A stretch of DNA of 64,000 bases, taken from positions 128,417-192,416 of the forward strand of contig CAJJDN010000057.1 in assembly GCA_905182985.1 (NCBI GenBank), written 5' to 3'. The notes below the pieces were generated by a model that saw only the letters and a list, made by a program, of their open reading frames with translations, did not search any database and had not been told where the DNA came from. Shown one piece after another: positions 1 through 12,534 of this stretch; the stretch's first letter is position 1, and every line of letters begins with the position of its first letter. A program made the position numbers and the translations under genes. Source of the stretch: Paramecium sonneborni (taxonomy: Eukaryota > Ciliophora > Oligohymenophorea > Peniculida > Parameciidae).

Positions 1-563
1 CTCAAAAGTTTTTATTATTTTTTTCACATTTAATGTTTTCTTTAAAATATCTTCTGAACAACTTAATATCTTTTCTAATTAAATTTCATTTCTAAGTTTT
101 TCAATCCATAATTATTTTTATCTCACTAATAATTCATTAAGATTTCTAACCAAACTTTATTCGTATCTATAAAAAATGTTAAATTCTTATAAAGTTAAAT
201 ATTCATATTATGATAATTATGAATGAGCTTTATTCATATTTTCCATTTCAATCTTATTCTTATATTATATATGTTTAGCTAAATTCAAAAAAAAATATGG
301 AGTACTTCCAGAATTCATTTTTTAGAATGTGTAAATTACATCCTAAATTATTTTATATGATAAAACTTAATTTTCTCTGTATTTTTAGAGATAAGTCACA
401 AATTTAATTGTTAACTATTCAAATTATTTAAATAAGTTCGAATTTTGCATAATTGATTTAATCATTTTTTAAAATTCATACTATACCCATAAATATATTT
501 AATTTATATTTAACTAACTTTGATTTAGTAAAAATTTATTAATTTTTTATTTACATGGACAAA

Positions 564-1728
564 TCAAATCTGAACAATATTAGCAATGAGTTCCCAAATA
601 TTTTATTACAATAAAATAATCACTTTGTTAATTTAAATCTTAGTGACATAATTAACAAATAACTTCTAAGGGATGTTCACTAATTTTTACTTTTTAAGAC
701 TTTAAAAATTATAAACATCTATGATCAATATAATTATCATAAAAAGCCTAATTAATGCCAAAAATTAGCTATGTTAGAATTAATATACAATTACTGGTAC
801 AATAATGCAAAAACTTAAAAATATAAGGCCATCGTCTAAATCTGAGAAAATCCAAATTGCAACTAAAATTTCAAAAAAAGATGCACTTATTAAGCATTTA
901 CTGAAATAAACCATTTCATAAGAATAACCAAAAGGGCAATTGATATAGGTGTCTATTGAAATTATGATCATTATCAAATTAAAAATCATATGTATAATAA
1001 TATTGTAGTTATTATACATTTCTTTCCAGAAGGAAGTCATTTATAAAATCATATGTAGTAGAATGGTTAAAAAGTTTAAAAAGCTGAACTTTCTCATAAG
1101 ATCTCCTTAGATAAATTCATAATTTCTAAAACAATATAATGAAAGGAATCCGGAAATTACAACTAAAGCTTATCCAAAGAAACTTATAACTAAAAAATGT
1201 GGTGAAATTTCTGTAAAGCAATTATTTGGATTTAAATCAGCATGTTAAGCTAAATAAGCTAGTCGTCCACAAGTTAAGATACCAATCATAGTTTCATGGA
1301 AAGGTGTTAAAAAATACCATTAAAAGTTTTGAAAGTAAAATTTGATAAATCTATTAATTGTATTTGACGGTGGAAGGGGCTTATTATTAAAGACTTATAT
1401 TTACTTTGTATAGAATTTGAAATATTACAATGGCATAAATTGTAAACATAGTTCCAAATATACAATAATAAACTAAAATTGTAAAAGGGTCATAATGGAT
1501 AACAATCATCATAAAAGGTATTGATGAATATTATCCAATTTAAGCCAAATAATCATTTTCATAAAATACTTGACTTTTACTTTCAAATTAACTATATATG
1601 TATCCAAGTAATTAGATAAAATAAAATACAATCATGGCTAGATTTCCATAATCTATTTTTGATTTTCTTCTCTCAGTATTAGAGCCTATTGTTAAAAAGA
1701 AATAAACAAGTTTAGAAAAATATTTCAT
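564..1728 (-). CDS. polytopic membrane protein, unknown function
   Basis: Reads as about 379 aa once a 25-nt intron (1380-1404, GTAAAT..AATAAG) is removed. The start at 1728 (MKYFSKLV) follows an AT-rich spacer. Many hydrophobic stretches (for example near residues 10, 85-105, 150-170 and 215-330) suggest seven or more membrane segments. No catalytic motif or family is recognised. It lies upstream of a K+ channel cluster on the same strand, but nothing in the sequence ties it to them. The frame closes at TGA 564-566; a further intron extending it past 564 cannot be excluded. TAA/TAG codons occur inside it and are read as Gln. Confidence 0.6.
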
Positions 1729-1925
1729 CTATCCTTAATTAATAATTATTGAATTATAAACATATCAAATTCTCTAAAAAAATTAGATACAAAATATTAT
1801 TGACCTTAATATCAATTAAGTAGAAAATAAAATTTATACAAGAAATATAAAAGATTAGAAATTTAAGGAATTTTATTTTTATAAATCTCTAATAAAATAT
1901 TTATTAAATATTTGAAATAATCATA

Positions 1926-2437
1926 ATGCTTTAAATAAAAAAGGAGTATAATGCTCCATTGAAAGATCATTCAGAAATATTGAAATATTTTTAAAATAAT
2001 TAGGACAATAAGTGAATGTTGAAAAGGATGAAGTAGTAGAGAAAGTATTTAGAAGAGAGGCAAATACTTTGAATAACAATTAAATTACTTTAAGAATTTA
2101 AAATAATACTAGCTTGTATATAAATAATTGAATTAGATCATGTGAGCATTTATTATTGGAGAAATATATGGATAATAATATTGATCTAATAAATTATGAA
2201 GACAATATTCCTGAAGATTGTTCAAGTTTATTCGAGAGGGTTGGATTTAAGTTAATAAAAATTGATGAATATAGTGAGTAGATTTATAATATAAAGTTTA
2301 TGAATTGCTCAATTGGTGTTTAAGAGTATTCAAAGGCTAAAAGATTAGTATTATAACTTAGAGATTAACAAGATAAAGATGCTCATTTCAGAATAGATTC
2401 TTTAAAGAAATTACTTGGATAGGGTGGAATAATTTGA
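1926..2437 (+). CDS. small hypothetical protein with two introns
   Basis: A 153-aa frame results when two short introns are removed: 1946-1974 (29 nt, GTATAA..TCAG) and 2116-2136 (21 nt, GTATAT..TTAG). The joined length is an exact multiple of three and ends at TGA 2435-2437. The product is charged and soluble-looking, with an acidic Glu/Asp-rich N-terminal third and no clear domain. It converges on the K+ channel gene that ends at 2498, leaving about 60 bp between stops. Function is unknown; the two coherent splice junctions are the main reason to accept it. Confidence 0.55.
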
Positions 2438-2497
2438 TAAAATTTAAATAGAAAAAATAAACTCTATGTTCATTACGAAATCTACATCGTATTGTTA

Positions 2498-4116
2498 TCA
2501 TTCTTCATCATTAAATTACATTAATTATTGATTTAGAGATTAAGAATCAATTAGTTCTTCAAAGTATTAATCGTCTTTACTTCTAATTTCACGACTAGCA
2601 GATGTTACAGTATGACTTTTTTAAATTGAATGAATTCTTGGAGTATCTAAATCTTCCAATACTTCTTGTTAAGATTACATCTATTCAAGCATGTAATAAT
2701 ACTCACTGAAAAAATGACTCATTTCTTTAAATCTTCTTTCAGCTATTGTAATTAAATCTTCAGTGTCAATTGTTCTATAAATTCTTATTTTTATAAAATA
2801 TATAATATTACCTTCTTAAATTCTCGCTTTTTCGTGAAACGTTTTTTATTTTAGAAACTCTCTCTTTTATTGCAGGATTATTTTTTATATTTTTTTATCT
2901 ATAGAGATATGATTGAAGTTTAAATAAATTTAACATAGCCTTTTAAGCAAATTGTTTTATTGAGATTTTTAAATTGGCTTTATCTAATAATGTTATCGAA
3001 CGTCTTTCTTAAGAGAAAGGTTATAAATCAGCATATAGAATAGCAGTAAACAAAGATGTTAATGCTACACCATAAAATAAACCTAAAGTCATTGAAAATC
3101 TTCCAAGATCAGTTGATGGGTATATATCACCATAACCGACTGTAAAAATTGTTATCATACAAACCCAAAAAGAATTATTAAAATTGTATGATAAAACTTC
3201 TTTTTGTGTTCTTAATAAAGATCTCTCTGAAATCTCTAATTAATAGGAAAATATAAATAATCCTATACAAAATAGTCCACAAAGAGTCTAATAGGGATGT
3301 TCTCTAATGGCAACTTTAAATATAAAATGGGGACCAAAATCAACTGAATAAATACGACTTAAAATATTAATTATAAAAATACCATAATCTATTAACTCTA
3401 TTAGAATAGAAATCTTGAAATTTAAATGCTATGTTGAGTATCAATAAGGATCTAAATAACATAATAAAAGTCAAGATTTCATTTATAAAATAAAATCTAA
3501 TTTAGTTTGTATATCTTTAGGTGAAGAATACTTTGTATTCAGTAGTGAAAGGGGTTGGACATGGTAATAATATGATAGTTTCTAAAGATAAAAGGAAAAT
3601 TAAATTAGTTTAAAATATATTTGATGCTTTAGGAATTGAAAGAGAACGTTTTTTAAATTCAAGTTCTGCTAAATATGCTATAAATGTCATAATAACTAAA
3701 TAAATTTGTTAATTTACTTGTAACTATACTTAGGATCATAATTAAATAGAGTAATATTTTTATTTCATCATCATAAGTGTCATTTAATTGATGCAAAAAA
3801 GAAACTTCATACTAAAAAAATTTGATATTATTTTTACCTCTAAAACAACTAAAATAAGTGTAGCACAAATAACCCATAATCTGCCTTATTCTAAAACTCT
3901 GTATCTTTCAAAATAGACTCTTGTGACTCTACTATCTTCAAAGGCATCATGTTTTGAACTTTATATAATTGTAGATTTTTATTTAGTTCTTTTTCTTTCA
4001 ATTTGATTTAAAATGATAACAGATAGTCTTTTCTAATATTATATTGCTTCATCTTCATTTGCCCTTGAAACTGGATTTCCTGATAACTCTACAGAACCTT
4101 AATTTTATATATTCAT
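2498..4116 (-). CDS. SK-like six-TM potassium channel, paralog 1
   Basis: The pore reads TVGYGDIYPSTDLGR at about 3160-3110. S6 follows, then a segment (ITLLDKANLKI) that aligns in position with the calmodulin-binding proximal C-terminus of small-conductance Ca2+-activated K+ channels. The N-terminus begins MNIQNQG at 4116; a short acidic motif (FEDSRVTR) before S1 is shared with the neighbouring paralogs. Introns include 3812-3837 (26 nt) and one of 28 nt near 2810. The tail after the pore is basic, then Gln/Ser-rich, ending at TGA 2498-2500. Probable role: K+ efflux across plasma or ciliary membrane. SK-type assignment is inferred from architecture; a generic Kv-like channel is the alternative. 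Confidence 0.8.
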
Positions 4117-4143
4117 TATATAATTTTAACTATCAATTATTAA

Positions 4144-5809
4144 TCAATCATGAAAGCTCATTAGACATGAATCTCTATTTGATTCTTCTAAGTTTTCAAA
4201 AAAATCATCATCTTTACTAAGTTAATCTTCAGTATTTAATTTATATTAATAACTTTAAGGAGAACTAAATTAACCTTAGTGTAAGTTTTAATATTCAAAT
4301 GGTTTAACTTTAAATAATTTAGAATCTTAATTTTTTTCTAAACAATTTCTTATTAATTAATGTTATTCCATCATTTCTTATAAATCAATTTTTAAATCTT
4401 TAAAACTGTGATTAGAATCATCAAATTTTCTCTTAACCATTTCCATAAATTCTTCTCCATCAATATCTCTATACATTCTATAATAAATATTAAATTGAAT
4501 TAAATACCTTCTCATTATTCCAACATCTGATAAATAATTTTCTAAATTAGATAGAATACCACTAAGATTCTCTTGAAGATTCAACCGTTTTGCAACTATC
4601 CTCTGTTTTTTTAATTTATAAAAATAAAAAAATATATTTGAACTAGCTTATTTCATATTTTTAGTAATTTGAGTTTTTTCTAATAAAGCCCAAGATTTAG
4701 ATTCTCCAACATCAGGTTAAAGCATATTATATAAAATAGCAGTAAATAGAGAAGTTATAGAAACACCATAAAATAATCCTAATCCTAGAGAAATCCTTCC
4801 TAAATCTGTATAAGGATAGAAATCTCCATATCCTACAGTTGCTATAGTAATCATTGTAACCCACAAACTTTTACTTATATTCTCAGTATTTATATATTCA
4901 AATGTTCTTAACAATGATCGTTCAGCTATTTCTAACTAGTAAGTATACTGTATTAAACCAACTATGAATAACCAACTTAAAGTATGAAATGGAAATTGCC
5001 TTATGCAAAGCTTTAACATTAAATGAGTACTAAAACGAGTTTGATATAACCGACTTTAAATTAACATAGACAAATAAATTACCACAATCTTCCATTTCTA
5101 TTTGAATAATAAGTTTAAAATTTGAATCCTATATTGAGAAGCAAATATAAACGAAAGAACATTATATATGTGAATATCTCATTGATTGTATAAAATCTTA
5201 CCTCACCAGATCCTCTTTGAATAAATACTATATATTGATTTCTTGTAAAGGGGTTTGATGTTGGTAAAATTATTATTATTTCAACTAGTAAATACCATAT
5301 AAGGTCAGTTTCTATTAAAGTAGCTTTTTGAGAGATTGTCCTAGAACACTTTCGATATTCTAGGTCGATTTGATAAGTAAGGATAGTTAATAATATTATT
5401 ATTATTGACATCGAGAAAATAACAAATAGCAATATAGTCAATTCATAATCTAAGTTCTTTGTAAGATAAGTTGAAAAGCTATATTCATACTAAATCAAAA
5501 TAAATATACTTCTAAGATGTTAAGAATTACGGTTGCCACTATTAAACAAAATCTTGCTAATTCTACAGTTCTACCTTTTTCGAATATCATTCTTGTAACT
5601 CTACTATCTTCAAAAGGATTTTTAAAACCATTCTCCTCATCATCAAAGATTGTTGTTTTTCTTTTCAACTATTTTCTACTCTTTTAAATTTGTTTTAAAG
5701 GAAGCACTTTTATGAGATCTTGCTTCTAACAACTTTAACATTCTTATTCATTTACAAGAGTTTAATTTTAATCTTCTGAAGCTTTATCATTTCGAATGTC
5801 GAATTACAT
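4144..5809 (-). CDS. SK-like six-TM potassium channel, paralog 2
   Basis: Pore TVGYGDFYPYTDLGR lies at about 4840-4795, followed by S6 and a KSWALLEKTQITK segment like the SK calmodulin-binding start. The start (MQFDIRNDK, ATG complement 5807-5809) gives an acidic/basic cytoplasmic N-terminus with the family motif FEDSRVTRM before S1. A 20-nt intron (GTATATTTATTTTGATTTAG, about 5493-5512) sits at the same codon as in the paralogs. Its stop is only 27 bp upstream of the next channel's start. The first 5' part (5486-5809) is repeated after the gap at 6686 (about 6687-7010) as an assembly overlap, so that second fragment is not an extra gene. Confidence 0.8.
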
Positions 5810-6685
5810 TTAATTAAATAAGTAATATTATATTTCCAATACTAAGGTATGTAGCAATATTTAGATATACTTTCTAATTTTAACACTTAATGAATCAACA
5901 TTATCAAAATACATATATATTCTAACTTAATATTATTAAATAAATTCATATATGTTTCTATCAATCAAACCAGTTATGAAAATGGTAGTTTTATAAAGAA
6001 ATCGATTCTTCAAACATTTCATCTTTGCCCCTATTTTGATATTTAGACATATTCATTATATCTTTCAATTCATCTAATTATATCATTAGACTCTCATGTT
6101 CTTCTTTTAAATAGATTTATAATATTCTCTGAAATTACACTTTTTCTTTATCTTTTTAAAATCTACAATTCTTTTAATATTATTTTAACTCTATTTTATG
6201 TAAAAGGATTCTTATCAGACTTTTGTATAATTAAATTATTCTCTAATATTACTGGTGACTTAAAGGATGTTCTTTTTCATAATTAATTTATCTAATAATA
6301 TATATGCTTAATCTCGTTCAAATGCCTAAATAATTGACTAACTAGATTTAAAGTCATAACAAATTTCACATACGCAACATATAATAAGACTACTCTTCCT
6401 AAATTAGTTATTGAAACAGAATCCTCATAAGCATTGACTAAAAGTGAGAAAGTAGCTTCTAAAAAACAATGTTTACTATTTCTAATTTTCTATTTATTGC
6501 AATATATTTTAAATGCTTAATCTAAAGGAATCAGGAAGGTAGATTTCCAAAAATACATAAAATAATTAGGTGACTAAAATAAAGTGGTAATATTAAATCT
6601 CATCCTTGTTTTTCAATAAATAATTCATCATTAACCTAATTTTACAAATATTATTACTTTTATAAACCCTAAAGCAATTATTATT
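5486..6685. repeat. direct copy A1 flanking N gap (contig overlap)
   Basis: This 1200-bp stretch recurs, identical as far as I compared, at 6687-7886 with a constant offset of 1201 across the N at 6686. Sequence left of copy 1 and right of copy 2 is unique. This is the pattern left when two overlapping contigs are scaffolded without merging. Covers the 5' end of channel paralog 2 and most of the degenerate channel. Confidence 0.85.
5961..6685 (-). pseudogene. degenerate SK-like channel, 5'-truncated contig copy
   Basis: Identical to 7162-7886; it breaks off at the single-N gap at 6686, so its 5' end is missing. See the full copy at 7162-7894 for the protein description. It is listed separately only because it appears in the sequence; it almost certainly represents the same locus. 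Confidence 0.6.
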
Positions 6686-6686
6686 N
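6686..6686. other. assembly gap (single N) 1
   Basis: Single N between the two copies of the 1200-bp repeat A. The true sequence probably contains this segment once. Confidence 0.9.
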
Positions 6687-7886
6687 CATACTAAATCAAA
6701 ATAAATATACTTCTAAGATGTTAAGAATTACGGTTGCCACTATTAAACAAAATCTTGCTAATTCTACAGTTCTACCTTTTTCGAATATCATTCTTGTAAC
6801 TCTACTATCTTCAAAAGGATTTTTAAAACCATTCTCCTCATCATCAAAGATTGTTGTTTTTCTTTTCAACTATTTTCTACTCTTTTAAATTTGTTTTAAA
6901 GGAAGCACTTTTATGAGATCTTGCTTCTAACAACTTTAACATTCTTATTCATTTACAAGAGTTTAATTTTAATCTTCTGAAGCTTTATCATTTCGAATGT
7001 CGAATTACATTTAATTAAATAAGTAATATTATATTTCCAATACTAAGGTATGTAGCAATATTTAGATATACTTTCTAATTTTAACACTTAATGAATCAAC
7101 ATTATCAAAATACATATATATTCTAACTTAATATTATTAAATAAATTCATATATGTTTCTATCAATCAAACCAGTTATGAAAATGGTAGTTTTATAAAGA
7201 AATCGATTCTTCAAACATTTCATCTTTGCCCCTATTTTGATATTTAGACATATTCATTATATCTTTCAATTCATCTAATTATATCATTAGACTCTCATGT
7301 TCTTCTTTTAAATAGATTTATAATATTCTCTGAAATTACACTTTTTCTTTATCTTTTTAAAATCTACAATTCTTTTAATATTATTTTAACTCTATTTTAT
7401 GTAAAAGGATTCTTATCAGACTTTTGTATAATTAAATTATTCTCTAATATTACTGGTGACTTAAAGGATGTTCTTTTTCATAATTAATTTATCTAATAAT
7501 ATATATGCTTAATCTCGTTCAAATGCCTAAATAATTGACTAACTAGATTTAAAGTCATAACAAATTTCACATACGCAACATATAATAAGACTACTCTTCC
7601 TAAATTAGTTATTGAAACAGAATCCTCATAAGCATTGACTAAAAGTGAGAAAGTAGCTTCTAAAAAACAATGTTTACTATTTCTAATTTTCTATTTATTG
7701 CAATATATTTTAAATGCTTAATCTAAAGGAATCAGGAAGGTAGATTTCCAAAAATACATAAAATAATTAGGTGACTAAAATAAAGTGGTAATATTAAATC
7801 TCATCCTTGTTTTTCAATAAATAATTCATCATTAACCTAATTTTACAAATATTATTACTTTTATAAACCCTAAAGCAATTATTATT
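6687..7886. repeat. direct copy A2 flanking N gap
   Basis: Second copy of 5486-6685. It continues uninterrupted into unique sequence (the 5' end of the degenerate channel and the RBR gene), so this copy is the one joined to the right-hand contig. Confidence 0.85.
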
Positions 7887-7894
7887 CTTGACAT
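7162..7894 (-). pseudogene. degenerate SK-like K+ channel (altered selectivity filter)
   Basis: Reads in pieces that clearly match the neighbouring channels: where they have TVGYGD-YPYTDLGR this one has VNAYEDSVSITNLGR, followed by a hydrophobic S6 and QAYILLDKLIMKK, matching AWALLDKAKVRK of the paralog. The filter GYG is therefore AYE. Keeping one frame needs introns of unusual size (17 nt twice), and an alternative N-terminal frame contains TGA codons. There is no room for S1-S4: the frame begins at MSRIIIALG (7894), only 65 bp from the divergent RBR gene. I read it as a decaying or non-conducting family member; a modulatory subunit is possible. Confidence 0.5.
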
Positions 7895-7959
7895 TTGAAA
7901 TCTTATTAATAAAATAAATTTTTAGACTATTAATTTTTTAATAGAATTAATAAATTTTG

Positions 7960-8950
7960 ATGATAGATTGTCAAATTTGTTTCTGCTCATACAAAGAAGA
8001 AGAGTGCTTTACTCTTCCTAGTTGTCTTCATTAATTTTGTAAGACATGTTTGAGTTAATATTTGAGAACAAAAAATGAAGAGAGTAAAATTCAATTATCG
8101 GATTTTAAATGTCCTTAATGTTGTCAACTTTTTAATCCAGAAATAACTGAAAACTTTCTCACACCTGATTTATTTAAGCAGTTTTCCGATTTTGCATTAC
8201 AATATAAGTAAATAATGGCATTAGAACATCATCAACAATTTATAGAGTGTTTGAATGAAAAATGCATTGAAAAATTTATAATATGGAAAGATGCAGGTTA
8301 TCTTTATAATTTTATTTTAGAATATATACAATGTCCAACATGCAAAATTAAATTTTGTAGGAAATGCTCTCTTGAATATCATCTAGACAAGGGAATAGAT
8401 TGCGAAAAACAAAAGGAACTACTCAGAGATGTATTTTATTTAGAAATGAAAAAAAATTTTAATTATTGTAGATGTCCTAAATGTAAAAATATGTGTGAAA
8501 AAATTTCTGGGTGTAATTTTATGTATTGCAGATGTAAATCTAATTTTTGCTTCTTATGCGATGTGGAACTTACAGAAGCTGTAATTTCAAAATTTAAATT
8601 AGTCTCATTTTTAACACTGGTAAAATAACGATCCATTTAAAAGTCCATGTAGAGTATGGTATAATGGAACTTGGGTGGATCCAGATAAAGTTCCAAAGGT
8701 TATTCCTGAAGAAGAAAAAAAAATTGAATAAGTTCCTCTAATTGAAGAGTAAGAAAACACAATATCATGTCCAAATTGTTAATCAACAAAGAAAAGGGTT
8801 TGCCAACTTTTATATTTTGATCAAATCATCTTATGTTCAAGCGAGAGATGCCAAGATAAAGCTTTTTGCATATTTTGTAAAAAATAAGTCAATTTAAATG
8901 ATCCTCCAAGCCATTACAACGATTATACTAAATTATGCAAATTTATATGA
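7960..8950 (+). CDS. RBR-type (RING1-IBR-RING2) E3 ubiquitin ligase
   Basis: A 322-aa protein after removing a 22-nt intron (8580-8601, GTAATT..ATTAG). RING1 starts at residue 4 (CQICF..CFTLPSCLHQFCKTCL..CPQC). An IBR follows near residues 95-145 (CPTCKIKFCRKC..H..C). RING2 carries the catalytic-type Cys (CRCPKCKNMCEKISGCNFMYC, split over residues about 160-185). A fourth Cys-rich segment (CPNCQSTKKRVC..CSSERCQDKAFCIFC) ends the protein. RBR ligases accept ubiquitin from E2 on a RING2 cysteine before transfer. Start ATG 7960 lies 65 bp from the divergent channel relic. No ariadne or parkin specific domain is visible, so the substrate is unknown. Confidence 0.8.
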
Positions 8951-9648
8951 GAGTCATTTTCCAATTTTAATTTTAGAAACATTTTATTATAATAAATTTA
9001 AGTTAAGGTTGATAGTTTTAAACAATATAATTTAAGCCAATTTAATAACAATTGATACCATTTAATTATTTAAAAGTTGACTATGACTGCTGAAATTCTA
9101 AACTTCTAGAATACTGACAGGTTAAGATAAATAACAGAATAAAAATTTCAATTATTAAAAATTTTTAATTCTGAAAGCTTATTTTTGACAATCCCCAAGT
9201 AAAACTCTTTAAGATTTGATTCAAGAGTATTTGGAAGCAAAAACTTATGAGAAATAACTTTTTATTTTTTTAATTTTATCGCAATTTGAATAAGAGCGTT
9301 ATCTAAAATTATAATAATCTTCTTTTTTATCAATTCATATTATCATAAATCAAAGAATCAAATATGATACTTATAGATTTCTGAATTTAAAAGTATTTAT
9401 TATAAACAAATTTTTTGCTATTAATTTGTTTGACTCCATTTTCAATTTAACAATTCGTTTATTATTCAAAGGAGATGACATCATTTAATTGAACTTTTTA
9501 ATAATTATATTACCTTCTATAACAAATCTTTTTGTTTCAAGTACCAATTCCTGTTTTAAATTAATTAGTGTAATTGAGTTAATTAATTGAATTATTTAAA
9601 CTCATTTATCATTAACATTAATAATTTCTATAAATTATAAATCAATAG
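8951..9648. other. spacer, no convincing gene
   Basis: About 700 bp between the RBR gene and the 3' end of channel paralog 3. It holds one plus-strand frame of about 55 codons (9083-9250, MTAEILNF start), which is no longer than expected by chance when TGA is the only stop in AT-rich DNA. Nothing else recognised. Confidence 0.4.
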
Positions 9649-10680
9649 TCAGTCTTCCTCGAAACGCATTAAGTGAGAACAATTAACAGTTTCATTTAAA
9701 TTATCAAAGAATTCATCATCTTTACTAGTTTCTTTGACTTTAATTGATTATTTAATTGAAAAATCAAAAGGCTTTTCTATAGTAGTACTTATAAGTTTCT
9801 ATTATTTTTATATTTTTTCTAAGAATTCTTATACATCTTCAAATTATCCATTAATATCTTTAAACTTTCTTTTAACCATAGCCATGAATTCTTCACCATC
9901 AATATCACGATATTATCTTTTTAGAGTACTAATCTCTTATAAAAGATTATTCAATGTTGCTATTTAATCTTTAACAACATTTGCTTCTTCAATGGTTTTA
10001 AATTATCCAGCATGTTTTTTAGTTAAATCATTTAATTTTAATAAAATATTTCCACTAACGTTGAAGATTGTTTTTCTTACTTTTGCCTTATCTAATAATG
10101 CCCATGCTAAAAATTCACCATTAAATGGAGTTAGTAAATTATATAGAGTGGCAGTAAAAAGAGATGTAACTACAACACCATAAACTACACTACAAGCCAT
10201 AGCCACTCTTCCTAAATCAGTATAAGGAAAAAAATCACCATATCCAACAGTAAATATTGTAATAAGATTTATCCAAAATCTATTACTTATATAAGAAGGA
10301 TCTAAAGAATCTTCTAGTCTAAAAAGAGCTCTTTCTGAAACTTCCAAAGAATATCCAAATACAAACATTCCACCTGCAAATAAAATTGATAATGTTTCAA
10401 ATGGTTTATCTCTTATACATAATTTTAACATTAGATGAGTATTGAAATCAGCTGAATATAATCTACAAATTCGACCTATTCTTGAAGATGAATATTTCTA
10501 GAATTTGAATATTATATTCAATAATAAGAATCCTTTAAACATTCCAAGAAATGTTAGAATTTCATTTAAAAAATAAAATCTTATTGTTTCTGTGTATCTT
10601 TATTGAAATTCTATTGTTTGATATCGAGTATATGGCGTTGGATTTAAAATTAAAATTATTATTTCCCATGCAATACCCCA
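9384..10680. repeat. direct copy B1 flanking N gap (contig overlap)
   Basis: 1297 bp repeated at 10682-11978 (offset 1298) across the N at 10681. Contains the 3' two thirds of channel paralog 3. Interpreted as an unmerged contig overlap, not a tandem duplication. Confidence 0.85.
9649..10680 (-). CDS. SK-like K+ channel paralog 3, 5'-truncated contig copy
   Basis: Identical to the 3' part of the complete gene at 10947-12489. It breaks at the N at 10681, so S1-S3 and the N-terminus are absent. Pore TVGYGDFFPYTDLGR and AWALLDKAKVRK are present. Treat as a duplicate view of one locus. Confidence 0.7.
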
Positions 10681-10681
10681 N
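10681..10681. other. assembly gap (single N) 2
   Basis: Single N between the copies of repeat B. Confidence 0.9.
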
Positions 10682-11978
10682 AATTTAAAAGTATTTATTA
10701 TAAACAAATTTTTTGCTATTAATTTGTTTGACTCCATTTTCAATTTAACAATTCGTTTATTATTCAAAGGAGATGACATCATTTAATTGAACTTTTTAAT
10801 AATTATATTACCTTCTATAACAAATCTTTTTGTTTCAAGTACCAATTCCTGTTTTAAATTAATTAGTGTAATTGAGTTAATTAATTGAATTATTTAAACT
10901 CATTTATCATTAACATTAATAATTTCTATAAATTATAAATCAATAGTCAGTCTTCCTCGAAACGCATTAAGTGAGAACAATTAACAGTTTCATTTAAATT
11001 ATCAAAGAATTCATCATCTTTACTAGTTTCTTTGACTTTAATTGATTATTTAATTGAAAAATCAAAAGGCTTTTCTATAGTAGTACTTATAAGTTTCTAT
11101 TATTTTTATATTTTTTCTAAGAATTCTTATACATCTTCAAATTATCCATTAATATCTTTAAACTTTCTTTTAACCATAGCCATGAATTCTTCACCATCAA
11201 TATCACGATATTATCTTTTTAGAGTACTAATCTCTTATAAAAGATTATTCAATGTTGCTATTTAATCTTTAACAACATTTGCTTCTTCAATGGTTTTAAA
11301 TTATCCAGCATGTTTTTTAGTTAAATCATTTAATTTTAATAAAATATTTCCACTAACGTTGAAGATTGTTTTTCTTACTTTTGCCTTATCTAATAATGCC
11401 CATGCTAAAAATTCACCATTAAATGGAGTTAGTAAATTATATAGAGTGGCAGTAAAAAGAGATGTAACTACAACACCATAAACTACACTACAAGCCATAG
11501 CCACTCTTCCTAAATCAGTATAAGGAAAAAAATCACCATATCCAACAGTAAATATTGTAATAAGATTTATCCAAAATCTATTACTTATATAAGAAGGATC
11601 TAAAGAATCTTCTAGTCTAAAAAGAGCTCTTTCTGAAACTTCCAAAGAATATCCAAATACAAACATTCCACCTGCAAATAAAATTGATAATGTTTCAAAT
11701 GGTTTATCTCTTATACATAATTTTAACATTAGATGAGTATTGAAATCAGCTGAATATAATCTACAAATTCGACCTATTCTTGAAGATGAATATTTCTAGA
11801 ATTTGAATATTATATTCAATAATAAGAATCCTTTAAACATTCCAAGAAATGTTAGAATTTCATTTAAAAAATAAAATCTTATTGTTTCTGTGTATCTTTA
11901 TTGAAATTCTATTGTTTGATATCGAGTATATGGCGTTGGATTTAAAATTAAAATTATTATTTCCCATGCAATACCCCA
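10682..11978. repeat. direct copy B2 flanking N gap
   Basis: Second copy of 9384-10680; it runs on into the unique 5' end of channel paralog 3. Confidence 0.85.
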
Positions 11979-12489
11979 TATCAATGGTGTTTCAGATATA
12001 TTTGCTTGAGGAGTGACCATTTATGCTTCTTTTTGATATGCCATCAAAACCTGATAACTAACAAAAGTCAATACAACTTATGCATTCATAAATATATAAA
12101 TTACTGCTTAGTATTGTTAAGAACATTATTAAATAAAGAAATAATTTCATTTCTTCATCTAAGGTTCTTGTTAACTATGTACTATATGAATATTCATATT
12201 CCAAAACAATCAATATTATAGTAGCAGTTATTGTAAAAAATCTAGCTAATTCAACTGTTTTATATTTCTCAAATAACAACATAGTTATTCTACTATCTTC
12301 AAAAGATGATTTTTTTTTATCCCCATCATTTAAAATATTTGATTCTGGTTTCTGAGTTTTAGCGAAACTTCTACTTTCTTTTCTTTATCTCATAGATGTT
12401 TCAATTTTCACTACTTTAATCTCAGAATCATCAGGTACTAATGATACTTTATTGCCTTAGACACTTCTCTCAGTAAAAATTTAATTCAT
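10947..12489 (-). CDS. SK-like six-TM potassium channel, paralog 3 (complete)
   Basis: Start MNQIFTERSV at 12489; a charged cytoplasmic N-terminus ends with the family motif FEDSRITM before S1. Pore TVGYGDFFPYTDLGR lies near 11550-11505. After S6 come EFLAWALLDKAKVRK and a hydrophobic/basic helix (NVSGNILLKLNDL) in the place of the SK calmodulin-binding domain. The frame ends MRFEED then TGA 10947-10949. Roughly 480 aa after short introns. Faces the divergent coiled-coil gene across only 45 bp (12490-12534), so the promoter must be very compact. Probable K+ channel of the surface or ciliary membrane; calcium gating is inferred from homology of layout only. Confidence 0.8.
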
Positions 12490-12534
12490 TATTTAATGAA
12501 ACAAAATAAAAAAAATGTAATAATTAGATCAACA

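Noticed and set aside
1..563. Possible 3' extension of the first membrane-protein gene
   Set aside because: No frame with coding character or consistent splice sites could be followed.
9734..11481. Plus-strand ORFs appearing twice with identical sequence
   Set aside because: Antisense to the K+ channel and doubled only by the contig overlap.
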